From the NCBI RefSeq assembly GCF_030867095.1, contig NC_081830.1, forward strand, positions 37,431,832-37,495,831: a stretch of 64,000 nt of DNA, written 5' to 3'. The position numbers were made by a program, and so were the translations under genes. Below, piece by piece: positions 37,741 through 51,100 of this stretch. A model generated the notes under the pieces. The model saw only the letters and a program-made list of their open reading frames with translations. It ran no database searches and was not told the DNA's origin. The stretch's first letter is position 1, and each line of letters begins with the position of its first letter. The stretch is from Alligator mississippiensis (taxonomy: Eukaryota; Chordata; Crocodylia; Alligatoridae).

Positions 37741-39089
37741 ATTAAATTATCACTCCTCCCTTTATTAAATGGAACAGCTATGACCCCTATCAGCATCATT
37801 AAAAGAGAATTGATTTCAGCCTGACAGGGCCAATTCAGGCAGATGAGAATCCTGAAAGAATCTCAGTTTTCTTTCAGATAAGCAGACATGTAGAAACAAG
37901 CATTCTAAAACACTTCCTGATCAACTGCTAGAATTAAGCAAATGTAGTCTGAGCATAATACATTCTATATTCATACTGCACCCGTCCCAAGAATCAGAAC
38001 TCATTACATTTCTGTTTTTTTTCTCCACCTGCATTTACAAGTCAATGAGATATTTTTTTTTTATATTACTTTAGAGGTTAGAGCAGGGTTCAACAATTTC
38101 TTCAAGATACAGGATATACCACCAAGTTTCACTAGCAAAGTTGACTTTATTGTTCCAGTGGAAAGCTCCTGGAGACCAAGCTTATGCAAGGTGAAGCAAT
38201 GACCCGAGTAATCTGGATCAGTCCAACAGAAGTGTTTGAAGTCAACAATAAAAACTTTGGTTTTGATTGTTATTCATCAAGGAACAAACAGAGCAAGATA
38301 TGCAGTAGAGCAATTTTGCTCTTGATGGCTTTGCGTGTTTTTCAAATAGTGCTGCTGTGTTCTGAATCAGCTGGTGATAAGAACAAAAAACTATGAAGTA
38401 TATTGCATTAACCAGTCCTAAAAGTCATGAATGCACAGACCATAATGGCATAGCTAAAATTTGCTGGCATGGAGTATTGTGTAGTGACTATGAACAGATG
38501 TAAATTAAAATTTACTGATGTCATTTAACCAACTATGCCATGTTAAATTCATGACTGCATAATGGTTAGCCATCTTCAATCAATATTTGCTCAAAACATT
38601 GGAATAACTACTTTTTTCCAGAAAAGTAAAAGCAAAAAGGTGGACTTAAATGATAAACGAATAAGTGTTGAGATAAATTAGAACTGCATACTAGCGAGTC
38701 TTTAAGTTCACTATCACTTTCCTGTGGTTCTTAGTAGGACTGTCCCCCCAACACATTATTACCCCCCATACACATTACTACTATATTTTCTACCAAATTT
38801 GAATAAAATCTAGTTTTTCTAGTACCTTTTCCATTAAAAATAATACCCAATTAAGCCTGAAGATTTACACATATGTAATGACTTCTAGATATTGGAGTTA
38901 TTCCCCTTCAAAAGCACCTGTGTAAACTTTTTCAAATATCAATATGAAATACTAGGAATGATTTCTTAAAAAAAAAAAGCAAGCTCCTGTGCTAGAATTA
39001 TTTGCCAATTCCTTGAAACATCTATAACAAAAGGGTTTTTTTCTCTCAGGAAATCTTTAAATCAATAGTGTGAAAGTCTTACCAAGATT
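37741..39089 (-). other. SEPTIN2: Presumed SEPTIN2 3' untranslated region
   Basis: The region after the stop codon is AT-rich and free of recognised repeats, as expected for a long 3' UTR. Minus-strand AATAAA signals occur at 38146-38151 and 37761-37766. The end given assumes the second is used. Two minus-strand A-runs (37258-37274 and 37381-37396) further on could equally mark old retroposed tails. The true end is unknown without transcript data. Confidence 0.35.
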
Positions 39090-39191
39090 TTATACATGGT
39101 GTCCATGAACTGCACTTTCTTCCTCTCCGCTCTGCATCTGCATCTGCATCTGAGCTTGCATTCTTGCAATCATCTCCTGCATACGACGAAG
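39090..39191 (-). CDS. SEPTIN2: SEPTIN2 last coding exon: residues 329-361 and stop
   Basis: The 102-nt coding part encodes [20 protein letters not shown] then [13 protein letters not shown] and a TAA stop at 39090-39092. The MQ-rich end of the coiled coil comes from a CAGATG hexamer repeat. The terminal GHHV matches recalled vertebrate SEPTIN2. The SGEEESAV stretch before it differs from mammals. Confidence 0.96.
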   Translation of the reverse strand, partial: LRRMQEMIARMQAQMQMQMQSGEEESAVHGHHV

Positions 39192-42100
39192 CTGTAAAAC
39201 AACAGCACAGGAAGTCTATTAGCCTTTTCTTCTCAGAACATGACTCTTTGTTGCCACAAGTATAAAGATAACCTAATACATGTCAACATACTGATGACAA
39301 ACTTTGGTATGCACTAACAGTCTGTGGCCAACTACAAATGCTTTTCGACAATTTTGTTTAAAAATATCTGCTTCTTTTCATACACTACAGACTTTAAATA
39401 ATTTATTGTGCAAGATAAACGGATATTATTTTTGTGATCTGGCCGAATTGCCAAACATTTTCCATCATGAGCCTTTTCCCACTCAGTGTAATTTTTCTGG
39501 TTACTGTATGAAATTAAAATGGATAAAAAAAGTTAATCTTTAAGAGCTCAAAACTATTTAGTGTTATTGAAACACACAGTAAAGCCCCAATATGCGTAAA
39601 CTAATAGGAGCTATAAGACTGTCTGTAGGAAAGCAAAGGTTGGAAGAATTTAGTAACTGAAGAGTCAGTTGACTAATTGTCAGGCTGCATGTTCAAATGC
39701 AAATTCAAATCACAGTACATAATGGCTGAGCAACTAATTCTCAAAGACTAACCATCTGCCAAGTGTGAAGTTTCATTTTTTAATGTGTATTTACATTCAG
39801 AAAAAGGTATCACATGAAGAGTCCTGAACTTTTTAATTTTTCACCATCGCCAAAATACACAAGCTTCTTCCTACTTCCCTGTTCTTATGGCTACACAGTG
39901 GCAAAAAAATGTCTACTTAACTTGGTCCTTAAGACCCTGCTAAGAATGCACACCATGATTAGGCAATCATGTCATACTACAGCATCTATCCCCTAGGAAA
40001 TGGACTGAGGCACACCTCATTCACAGAAGGACACAAAACAGTCACAAGATGGTACCTATTTCCTGATTCAAACAGAAGCAAGCTACCAACCTGGAGTTTA
40101 AAAGCTCCATATAGTTATTATCTTCAGCAATCCAAGTTGGAATGACAAAAATTAGGCTCTACATTACTGGAGTAGAAGAGCTGTGGCAATTCTTTAATCA
40201 GAAAATGCTCTCAGCATTCAAGTTACACGCATACTACTGAACTAACTGTTAAACTAAAAAGCAACTTCTGCAGGAAAACAACATACAAAAATCTTTTAGA
40301 CCAAGTAGGATATTGAAAAAAAAAAGTATCTTTTTCTTCAAAGATAGGTCAGCACTTCACTGTAAGAAAAGTATTCTTACTTCAGCTTCCTTTTCCAGCA
40401 AAATCTGGTCTTTATTCACTTCTTCATCTTCTACTGTCCTAGGATGAGAAAGGAGGCATAAGTATTTTTCAAAAAACATCTGTGCCTTCCAATTTAATTC
40501 AACTCTCAGTGACAGCTTTGCATTTGCTCACAACCAAAAGAGTCTCATATGGAACTAGCTTTACACTATCTTATATGCAAAGTATTCAAATACCTGGAAG
40601 ATTTATCCTGGCACTTTCCCCACATTAGTTGCAAAACATTTAATAAAAACAAACCTTTCAGAACAAATAATTTCCTCACTCATGCCCCAAAAGAAGGAAA
40701 GCAAAAAAGAAAGCTTACGAGAATCAGGTACAGAATTCAGAATGTTCCTCCTTGATCTGAGTTAAGAAGGCTTTCATTCTTGCTCTGTATTTGGAATTAG
40801 TACTGCATCTAAACAGCATCTAAGTGCATTTATTGTGGGGGGGTTTTGTTTGTTTTTTTTTTTAAGATAATGTGTGCTGTAACAGCTATTTGGTGAAAGC
40901 TAGCTAAGTGCATCATTTACCATCCCCAAGTTGGAAGTTAGGAATTGCTAGCACCCCAGTCTTCTCTCCTCCTTCAGAGATGCAATTGATGCTGTTTTTC
41001 AAAATCACATCTTAGAAAACATACCTGAGCTGGCATTCCTACATGCCTAAATCAAAGAGCAAGTTTAAGAAAAAGATGGTCAGTCTACAAGCACATGTAT
41101 GCAAGTGATATTTTAAAGCAGATGGTGCTTTGCTTAGAAAATCTAAAGCTAATGTCTACCAGGTGTCCTTCCACAAAATACTGCCAATCCTAAAGTTGGT
41201 AGTTTCTTCTGAAGTGAAAGATACAGAACTTTTTCATATCACAAGCTCGCCATCAAAAATCTAAAAGACAAGCATGAATTATTAAAACCGTTGACAAAAG
41301 TTGTTTGCTTAAAGAACTAAAGGGCCAGATCTTCAAATCCATTTATGCACCTAACTTAAATCAATAGGAGTAAAGTAGCTAAGCACTGCTAAAGATCTAG
41401 GACTAGTGCAAGATTGAAGAATGATTTTCAAAAGAAAAAAAGATTCTTAACTAGTCTGCATGGCTTCTAAGAACCTGGCCATTTAAACAGCTGAGACTTG
41501 GATCCAACATGCCACATCACAGCCCAGCCCAGCCAGTAAAATTCTCAAGGTACTAGAATTTGCCCGTAATTAAATGAGAGCAAAATCTTAATTCCTTCTT
41601 CTTCCTACAGTATTACGTATCAGACATGAATCAGGTTGCCTAATAGAGTAGTTAGTTTGGTAAGAAATGTTGCTGTATACATGTACACAAATTATAGAAA
41701 TAATATTTTATAAATCTTGCTATGCTTTTCATGACTGCACATGGAAAAACCTATCACTAACTGGCAAAAACCTCTCCCTTCTTCATTTAGGTAAATTTGG
41801 GAGGAACATGACATGGATTTTTCTTTTTTTTAATGCAAGACTGTTGAGAGAATGTATTGAGGAAAAACCAAAGTCAGAGAAATTTGTTTTGTAGTAATGC
41901 ATGGAGGTGTAGGAGATGAGATGGGGCAAAAGGGAATAATTTATTCAGAACTAAAGACCAAAATACAGGTTTTTCCCATGTACAGTAGAGAAGAGCAGTA
42001 GTACCGTGCCTGACAAAAGTCCATGCATAAGCGGTTTCATTTTAGCTGCAATGTAAGAAATCCAATGCAACTTAAAAAGAGCACTCCAGCTTGGAATTTA

Positions 42101-45100
42101 GGTGATTCTGGTACTTTATGGCCCAAGCTGCCTTCAGACACTTTAGAGGGGTTTGAATTTCAAAAGATACAGCAGTATGTTTGAAAACTGAGAACAGAGT
42201 GCTAGCTTGCTGAAAGGAGAATTGAAATTACAGGCTACCACAAAAAGTTGAGATCAGGTCCTGTTCTAATAACTGACAGATCTGGATCTGCCTTCAGAAC
42301 CCCAGTCCAACTCCACTGAAGAAATATGCAGCTTGGTGGTTCAGATCCACTTATGTATGTGACCATATAACCCTCTAGTGGCTGAAACCTGTAGAACAGC
42401 ACTTAAAATTAATGCTTCTCTTATTTGAGACTCTCTTAATTTTAGACAAAAAAACCCCAAAAAACCAAAAACCCCAAGTTTTCCTTTCCACTTGACTCTT
42501 GCCTTGAGGCTTCAGCTCCTGGTCTCCCTGCCCAACCTCTAAGGGAAAACTGCCAGAAAAAGTGGTCTGACTAGGCACAGTTTTCTGACTAAGCAACACA
42601 AAATCATGTTCTTGTAACAGGATTTTAAGGTTTAAGTAAACTGTGGTCATAGAGCTATCTGGTGAAAACAAAGCATTCCTTTTCAGAAGGAGCCTCCCCA
42701 AGCCTGGTTCCCAGCCCCACTGGCCACCCTGCAGCCTAGTTGGACAGTGCAAGTGGCAAGAGGAAGTAAGAGTTGTGCAGAAGCAGACTCAAGGAGGTTT
42801 TACCTGTCCCAGGTCCCAGGCCAGCAGGCCTTAAAAGCCAAATGTGCAGCCCACCTGAGCAGCACACATGTCAATTTAAAAGCCTGCAGGGCCAGGAACC
42901 AGGGTTGGCAAAGCTCTCCCTGGGGTAGCAAGGCAAAGCACCCATGCCCGAGTCCCAGGGGTGCGGAGCAGATGGGGGCTTTGCTGCAGGGCTTGGTATC
43001 CAGGAGCAAAGTGAATGGAGGATAGTGGCAAGCCCCTGCCCACTTCTCACACCACAGTCCCCAGTGTGAGAAGCAGGCAGGAAGCTTTACTCTGTGATCC
43101 AGCCCCCTCAGAAACTAGCCACAAGCCCCTGCACACTTCTCCAGACCAGAATCACCCTGGTCTCAGGAAGGTACAAGGCAGGGGAAATGGGGTGGTCCCT
43201 CCCCTGGAAAGATTTCTAGCAGCATAAATTTTTCACCACTAGAAATGTACATGGCTCGACTCACAAAATACAAGGTTGTGTGGGACCGTGTAAAAAATAA
43301 TATAAGTTTAATAATTCTACCTCAAGTTCAAAAAGTGTGCCCCAGAGACAGAAGACCTCTTGCAATTCATTTCTTATTAGCATGCAGTGGGCTCTACAGG
43401 ACCCAACCTGTTTGTTATTTAGAAGGCAAATGCAGATGACAATGGAAAGAATTTTGAGCTGTACTTAATGACTGTTTCTGATACCACCCAAAAGAGGAAC
43501 AATTCAGGAAAGAGTAATGACATAATGAGTTTCCATGAGTGCCTTCAAAATGACTTCCAACTCCAATATTTTGAAAGTATTCCCACTCCAACAACTTATT
43601 TTTTTTTTCAGATGTACCAAAACAATAGAAAAAATGGAATTAACTCCTAAGCATTAGAAGAAAATGCTGATCAATCAAACTCCAGTTTTTTATTATTATC
43701 CCAGGTCATTCCATGATACAGAATCCCTCAAGTGAAAGGTCAGTGTCTGAGAAAGGGAAGAGACAGATAAGCAAGTTCAGAAGAGACACAAGTACAAAGT
43801 AACCGTGAAATAATAACCTTGGGCCACTTTTGAGTCTCTCAGAGCGGAAGTTCTCATAGTGAAGGTCCTGGGTCACCTCCTGAAGATCCTGCATATGGGT
43901 GCTAAAAGGAGACAAAAATTTATAGTGAAAACGTATCTTGTATTTGGCGTAGCTTGCTCAGGCAGTTTGAAGTAAAATTCAAAAAATTCTCCCTTTTCTA
44001 TTCTTCGAAGTCCCATTGCTCCCATCAGGCCTAGCCCTGTTAAATGTTTGCAGGAAGCTTCTGCTGGATTCCATTACTCCCTCTCCCATGCTAAGCTATA
44101 GGACCAGGCAGGTGAGGTCTCCAAGTGCTGTTTTCCCTTGTAGCTCTCCACGTGGAAAGAATTGTGGGTATTTCTTACATTCAACAATTAACATTCTCCC
44201 TCCCCTGAAGAACAGAGGAAGGAAGAAGCCACATAACATAAGCATGTACACTGTTTCTTTAGAAACCATGTTAGTCACACACTCAACCCCTCATCCCATC
44301 TTTCAGTAGTAAGGGCTTTTTTATTTATTTTTAAATGACAATTATGATTTCTACAGTTATCTTTTTAGAGCAGGACAGGCTAATGCTCCCTAACATTGGC
44401 TGCAAGGATACACAGTTGGCTAAAAGTGAGAAGAGGTTCTGAAAAAGTAAAAAAGATGTTTCTGGACTGCGAAAATGAAGTGATTTGACAGGTTTCATTT
44501 CTAACTGCATACAATTAAAGACTCAACTGTTAAAATTAAATTTAGTATGACAACACAAAGATCTGGGGTTTTTCCAATTCAACCACTACATAAAAAGTGT
44601 ATTTCTGTAGTTCAGAACTACAATAATTATGCAGAGGCCATCACGATATGTGGGAACACACTGCTTTTCCTAACCTGCCTACGGCAGGCCAAGAAACAAA
44701 GTGTCCGCTATTTTAGAAGCTTTACTTCTGCTTCTAGAAGGTGCATGCTAGAAAATGGAAAGGAGCCTGGATTTCTTTACAGAACAGAAATGCTTCCATT
44801 TCCAAGAACAGAGAAAAAGGTTGTTCCTGTTCAACATAGTTTTGATTCCTATTAAGCCTAGAATTTGTTTGACTAATGCTTTCCCTTTCAGTGTTGGATA
44901 CGCTCCACCATTTGCTCATGTGGAATGCAACCATCTCAGGATAATTTGTATGCGTCATTTGAGCTTAACGTATTTATTATGCAACGGTATTACATACTAG
45001 AACCTCTAGGCAAGTCATTCCTTCCAGAGTTTTTAAAAGAACTATCACCTCATGCATCCTTCCAATAAAACTACTAGTTTATGAAAATTAAAATTTTATC

Positions 45101-48100
45101 AAGGAATTTAGGGAGAATCTCTGCATAATCCTACTTGTGGGACTGCCTACAATAAATGATCAAAATGCCTGTGGCACAAAGCAGAGGCTCCTTAATTCCT
45201 ACAATGAAGAATATGCACTGCACACACCACTTTAAGACAACTGTAATTATAAAATGGGGGTAGCAATTCTGAGGCACTTGATCCACTAATCTGTACAGGG
45301 ATTTCGCCTCTCCTTGAAGACTATAAAATTTAACAATGGGATGGATGACCTTAGTTCTCCTCCTTCCTTTCCTATTTTAAGAAGCTCTAGCCTAACTTTA
45401 AAGTTTCCAAGGCTGTATTCTACTGCAGAAATGTTACTAATTTCAAACTTGAGTACACATTTGTAAGACTAATGATTTGTATACTGCTATTAAGCACACA
45501 CTTAGCAAATTTGCAGATTGGGTGGAGTTGCAGATATTCCAGAGTAGAGCCAAGATCCAGAATGACCTGAATAGACTGGGGATACAGTTTGCAATCAACT
45601 AGATTAAATTCAACAAGGACAAATGCAGAGTTCTGCACTTAGGATGGAATATCTAATCATTCCCCAGTTTATATTTGTGCATACAATATATATTTGTATT
45701 CACAAATATAGACTGGGGAATGATTAGCTAGGCTTCAATACTGCACAGAAGGATTTAGGAATTACAATTTTTGTTTGTCTGTGGTTTTTTTGCAACAAAA
45801 GCCACAAGCATATTAGGTTGTATTAGGAGTGTCATATGAAAATCAAAGAAAGTGATTCTTCAGCTCTACTTAGTATTTGTGATACCTCACTTGGAGTACT
45901 GTGTCCAGTTTTGGGCCTCACAATTCAAGAAAGATGTGGACAGACTAAAAAGAGTCCAGTGGAGAGGGACAAAAATGATTAGAGGCCTGGGAGGCAAATC
46001 TTATGAGGAAAGGCTGAAAGAACTAAGGCTGAGTCTGGAGAAGAGAAGACTGAAGGGGGATTTGATAGCTATCTAAAGGGCAATTATAGAGAGGATGGAG
46101 ATGGGCTTATCTGTGGCCACAGGGGACAGGACTAAGAGCAATAGCCTCCAGTTAGAGCAAGGCAAATTTAGGCTGGAGATTAGGAGTAATGTTCCAACTA
46201 TGAGGTTAGTCAAGCACTGGAACAAGCTACCTAGAGAAGTTATGGAATCTCCATCCCTGGAAACTTTCTAAATTAGGTTAGATGGACACTTGGTTGGGAT
46301 GGTTTAATCAGGGATAACCCTGCCTTGAGCAGGGGGCTGGTCTAGATGCTCTTGTGAAGTCCCTTCCATCCCTATTTTCCTGTGTCCGAAGTGCCTTGGA
46401 TCAAACTTGAAAGAATTAGTGAAATAATGTCTCCTCATTTTTAAGTCAAACCAGAAAGATCTGAGAAGAGTTTCTTTGCTTAGCATCCCTGTATGATCAG
46501 AAGTCTGTACAACCAGATGTGCATAACAGTGAAGGAGGGATAACTATATAAATGTGTATCAAAAAAGTTGACAATTCTTGCAATAACACTCAGCTGGCAA
46601 AAAGCGGCACCTCCACAGAATAAAAGTCCAGAAGCATGGGGCCGTGAGCACAAATGCACTGAAAGCCAAGTTGCTGCCTTGCATCTTTCTTGTTTGATAT
46701 TTTGACAATTCAGTTGCCAAGTATGGCAATATCCATAATGAAGCTACCTTATTAGCATCACTTTGCCTTGGCTGTATGGTAGAGTTATATTGATATAATC
46801 CAAGATGCAATTTTAAATTAATGCTAATACCTGCATGAACACTTATTCACTTTAAATGTAAGCAGAGGTGCAACAATACATTGGTTCAATATTGGATTGG
46901 CACTGATATAAAGAAAGTTGACTGTACTGGAAATAGGCTTTTTTTGCCCAATGTGGCCGATAATTTGGCTGATAAATGCCCGTGCATGCGCGCAGCCGGA
47001 GTGCAGCATGTAGGCAGCGAGGAGTACAGCTTGGCATCTTAGACAGCTGAGTCTAGCTGTTAAGTCTGTTGTGGAGGAAGGAGAAAGGGGAGGGAAGGCG
47101 GATCAAAGCCCTCTGCAGTGAGGGAGGGAGTGGGGCTGGGGCAGGTGCTGCACTGCCAGTGCGGGGCAGGGGATGGAGCAGCGGCTTGTTCGGGGGGTGG
47201 CTACTGCCGCTGTGTGCACCCCAAGACGGCATGGGGGGCACATGCCCCTGGATGTGTGAAGGGTGGGCTGCTGCCATGGGCTGGGGGCTGTGTTGGGCTC
47301 TTCCCGGCAGGGGCTGGGCTGCACTTGGGCCAGGACAGATGGTGGAACTGGGAAAGAAGGGTTGAGGGTGGGGTGGCACTACAGTGAATTCTGGGATAGC
47401 TGCAGCTCCCCTGTAACACTCCTCCCAGAACCGCTGCTGCCCGCCCCTAGCACATCCCAGCCCAGCCCCCGCTGCCAGGAAGAGCCTGGTGCCATCCCCC
47501 AGTGCCCAGTCCATGCCTCCAGTGGCAGCTCGCCCCACAGAGATCCAGGGACACATGCCCCTCCGTGCCCTCCCAGGGTGCGTGCAACAGTGGGAGCCAC
47601 CGGCAACCCCTGGACAAGCTGTGGCTCTGTCCTGCGCCCTGCCCTGTCCCGGCTGGACAATTCCTGTCCCAGCCCCTGCCCCACTCCCTCCCTCACTGCA
47701 GGGCCTCAAATCTGTATCCCCTATGCTCCTTCCCTTCCCCTGCCCCTTCCATCACAACAGACTTACAGCCAGACACTGCTCTACAAGCTGCTGGGCTGCA
47801 TATTGGAAATCGGACTGGTATCAGCCGATATGCTTCCTTAAAAATTGGCTAACGGTATCAGCCCCAAAAATCTATCAGTGCACCCCTAAATTTAAGTTCA
47901 CTGGGCATCATAGAATCATATGACAGGATTAACATTTAACAGGACTAAGCCTGATAGGAGTAATCATAGATATTAAAGGCTGGAAGGGACCTCGAAAGAT
48001 CAAGTCCAACCCCTGTGCTCTGGGCAGGAATACTGCTGAGATCAAATGATCCCTTGAAGGCTTCCAGAGGAGACTGGACAGACACCTGGCTGGGAATGTT

Positions 48101-51100
48101 TAAAGCTGAATCAATAACCCCATTGTTTTACCAAAATAAGGAAGTGTCTTTATAGTTGTTTGCTTCTATCTAAATACATCAGTTTCAAAGTCAATTTAAG
48201 TTACGTTGATGATGAAACAACCTTTCCATAAAGACCAGGCCTCAGACATACCTTCAGAGCATACACCAATAGTTAGTGTTGACCTTAAGCCAATACATGC
48301 TGAGACAGCTCAAACTCTGGTGGCAATCCAGCCCAAACTTGAAAGCTTTGTCGAACTGCAGCAGTACAAGCCCAGGTTTCCCTATCTTTAACTTCCAGAT
48401 CTGTCTACACTCCACTTCTGCCCATTAACTAGAGACAAGTTGTCAATAGACTGATGCCTAAAAGGGACAGTATTTCATAAAATGGACAAAAATGCCCACA
48501 GCTCTGGTATGGACAGTAAGATATAATGACACAAGGAAGGATGGCTGCATGGGCCAGACCAGCTGAGGGCAACCACAATGTCAACTCTAAATACCAGCAC
48601 AGACAACCCTGAAAAGCAAGTGCAAATCTTGACTGACGTTATAAGGATGCTCCTTTCAAAGACTGCTGAGTCATAAAGCACCAAAGAAAAAGCTATTAAT
48701 TTTTTTTTGTAGAGTTAAGCCCTGCATAGATATTATAACAGCATTTTTAATATACAGGAAGGTTTGCTCTACTTCCTTGAGAGTCCTAGCACTTTAACAA
48801 AAGTATTCCAGTATTAGCTCATGTCTTATAAAAGCAAGTAAGTTTAAGGATATGCAGTCACTTACATTAGCATGGTTCTCAGCTTCAAGAAGTCATTATG
48901 TTCAGGGTTCTCCACTTCAACTACCCCCCAAGGGTAGAGACGACCTCTAACTTTTTTACCTTTGGCTTCAATCAACTGATTTGATCCCACTACACAAAAT
49001 GGAATACTGGTCTGAAAATTGAGAGTTACTGAGAATGAGTGAACTAGGACCAAACTGCATCCAAGAATAATTTAAATGTTTGCAAGCAATGTAAGAAGAG
49101 ACTACATAAAAGCTTATTGCTATTTCATCTCTAGTTTTCAACCTATTTTCCAGAGGATGGTAAATATCATTATTTTCATTTTCTACATGGGCAAACTTAG
49201 GCACAGAGGTAACATACCTTAGGGTGAGGATGCACTTTACTTTACTACAGCGTAACTTACTATGGAGTAAAATCCAGGGTAAGCAGCAGACTCAAACTAG
49301 CTCTTCCAAATCTAACTCTCCACAGGAGGGTGTTATTATAGGGCAGGGTCACTAGGGAGAAGAGTAGCTTATCTGCATTTGATCAAACACCTGCCTCAGC
49401 AGACATGGACTAGGGGAGCAGATATACAAGTTCTACTTGGTAACACTCTCAAATAGTAAAGTTTTACACATTTTAAAAGGTAACTTTACCCAGGACTCAA
49501 GTGATTTGTTACATAGTACAGCTGTGCATCCTGCATCCATTTTACTTCTACTATACAGTTAAGGTGGTGGGTGGTGGGAGTGGTGACAGGCTGGATGCCA
49601 AGTGGCAGGGGTGGGGAGAAAGTTGCCATGGCAAGTGGCAGAGCAGTGGCAGCGCAATGTCTGTGCAGCCCTGCTCTTGCCCTTGTCCTGGCCTGGCCCT
49701 GCTCCTGCGAGACAGTGGCACGGGGTGGTGGCGCTCCATCCCTGCCCGAACCCTATGTACCCCCTGGGACCTTTTAAAGTACCCCCAGGGGTATGCATGT
49801 GACAACCCCCGTGATAAACAATTCCCAGCTTGCATGTTTTTCTCACATCTATTTATGTATTTTTACCTTTAGAAGTCTGGTCTGTTCTTTAAAATCCTCA
49901 TCCTCATCTGACTCTGCATCAGGCAAGTGGTAAATCTTGATACCATGTTCCTCAATTTCATCCAGAATCTGAAACAGAATACAAGATGAGAAAAAAAAAA
50001 AAAAAAAAATGTACCTGGCAAGGAAGTTCTTTAATTTTGAGTGAAAGTAACTCATAGATAGGCAAGACATTTTCTGAGGAAGCTTGGATTTTCTTTTTTA
50101 ATAATTAAAAATTACTGGTTTGATTTTTGCATTTAAAATTGCTCTCACACTGTCATATTAAACACCCAGCTACTCCCCTCCCCTTTATATTTGGGACAGG
50201 CTGGACAATACTGTTTCTCCCTATTCTACCATCTTACTATTTTCAAAAGTCTACTTTCTGTTTTGGGCAACCCAGGTTTTAAAGTGTCATATTCAATACT
50301 TCTCCCTCTGACAAGCTTCAATTTATTGTTGTTTCCAATGAAATTTCCTTGTGATTTGGCTCCTGTTTTGTTTTGGAAAACTTCTCTCCAAGTAAGGAGG
50401 CAAAGAACAAAAATCCATGCTGCATAGGCAGCCAGCAAAGTAAGGGACATATGTTTTGGACTTGGTAGATAACCAAATGCAAGTTAAAATAAATTGTTTA
50501 TCTAGACACCTTAAAAGCATGTTTAAACTTATTTCTGTTCCTATGAAAGTGATAGTCAATCAATGCTTATAAACAAGATTGAGGATTTGTTTTATAGGAA
50601 AATGGCAATATCCAGGAGCAAAAGAGGGAATGAGGTGGGGAGGGGGACCTGTTTGGTGATGCAGTTGCACTCACCTTTGATTCCTGCTCTATTCCTAGCG
50701 TAAACAAAGTGTCAGGGGCAGCCACATTTCTCTTCAGGCAGAGGTGGGGGAGTCAATCAACTTCATGGCATAGTACCTACTTGATTCTTGCTAGTCTCTT
50801 CACTCCACAGTGTACAACTTTTGGTCTTTAATCAAGATAGCCTTTCTTCTACAATTATCCTGTCCACTATCTATTCCTAGTAATGTTCCTCTGCTCACAC
50901 CCAAGGGAAAAAAAAGTGTGTCACTACCAGGTATCTGTGTTTTCCGTTTCGCATGGGAAAACGGAGAAAACCATGGATTTCCTGTTTTTAGCAGAGAAAT
51001 CATGGTTTTTCTCTTTTAGCAGAAACCTGCAGATTTCCCTGCTTTTGCAAAGAGCTCAGCAGGCTGGCAGAGTTCCAGCCTGCAAGAGCTGTTTGCAAAA

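Noticed and set aside
47053-47709. 218-codon minus-strand ORF
   Set aside because: It lies over the GC-rich core of a foldback transposon and both strands are equally open. No transposase or other motif is visible.
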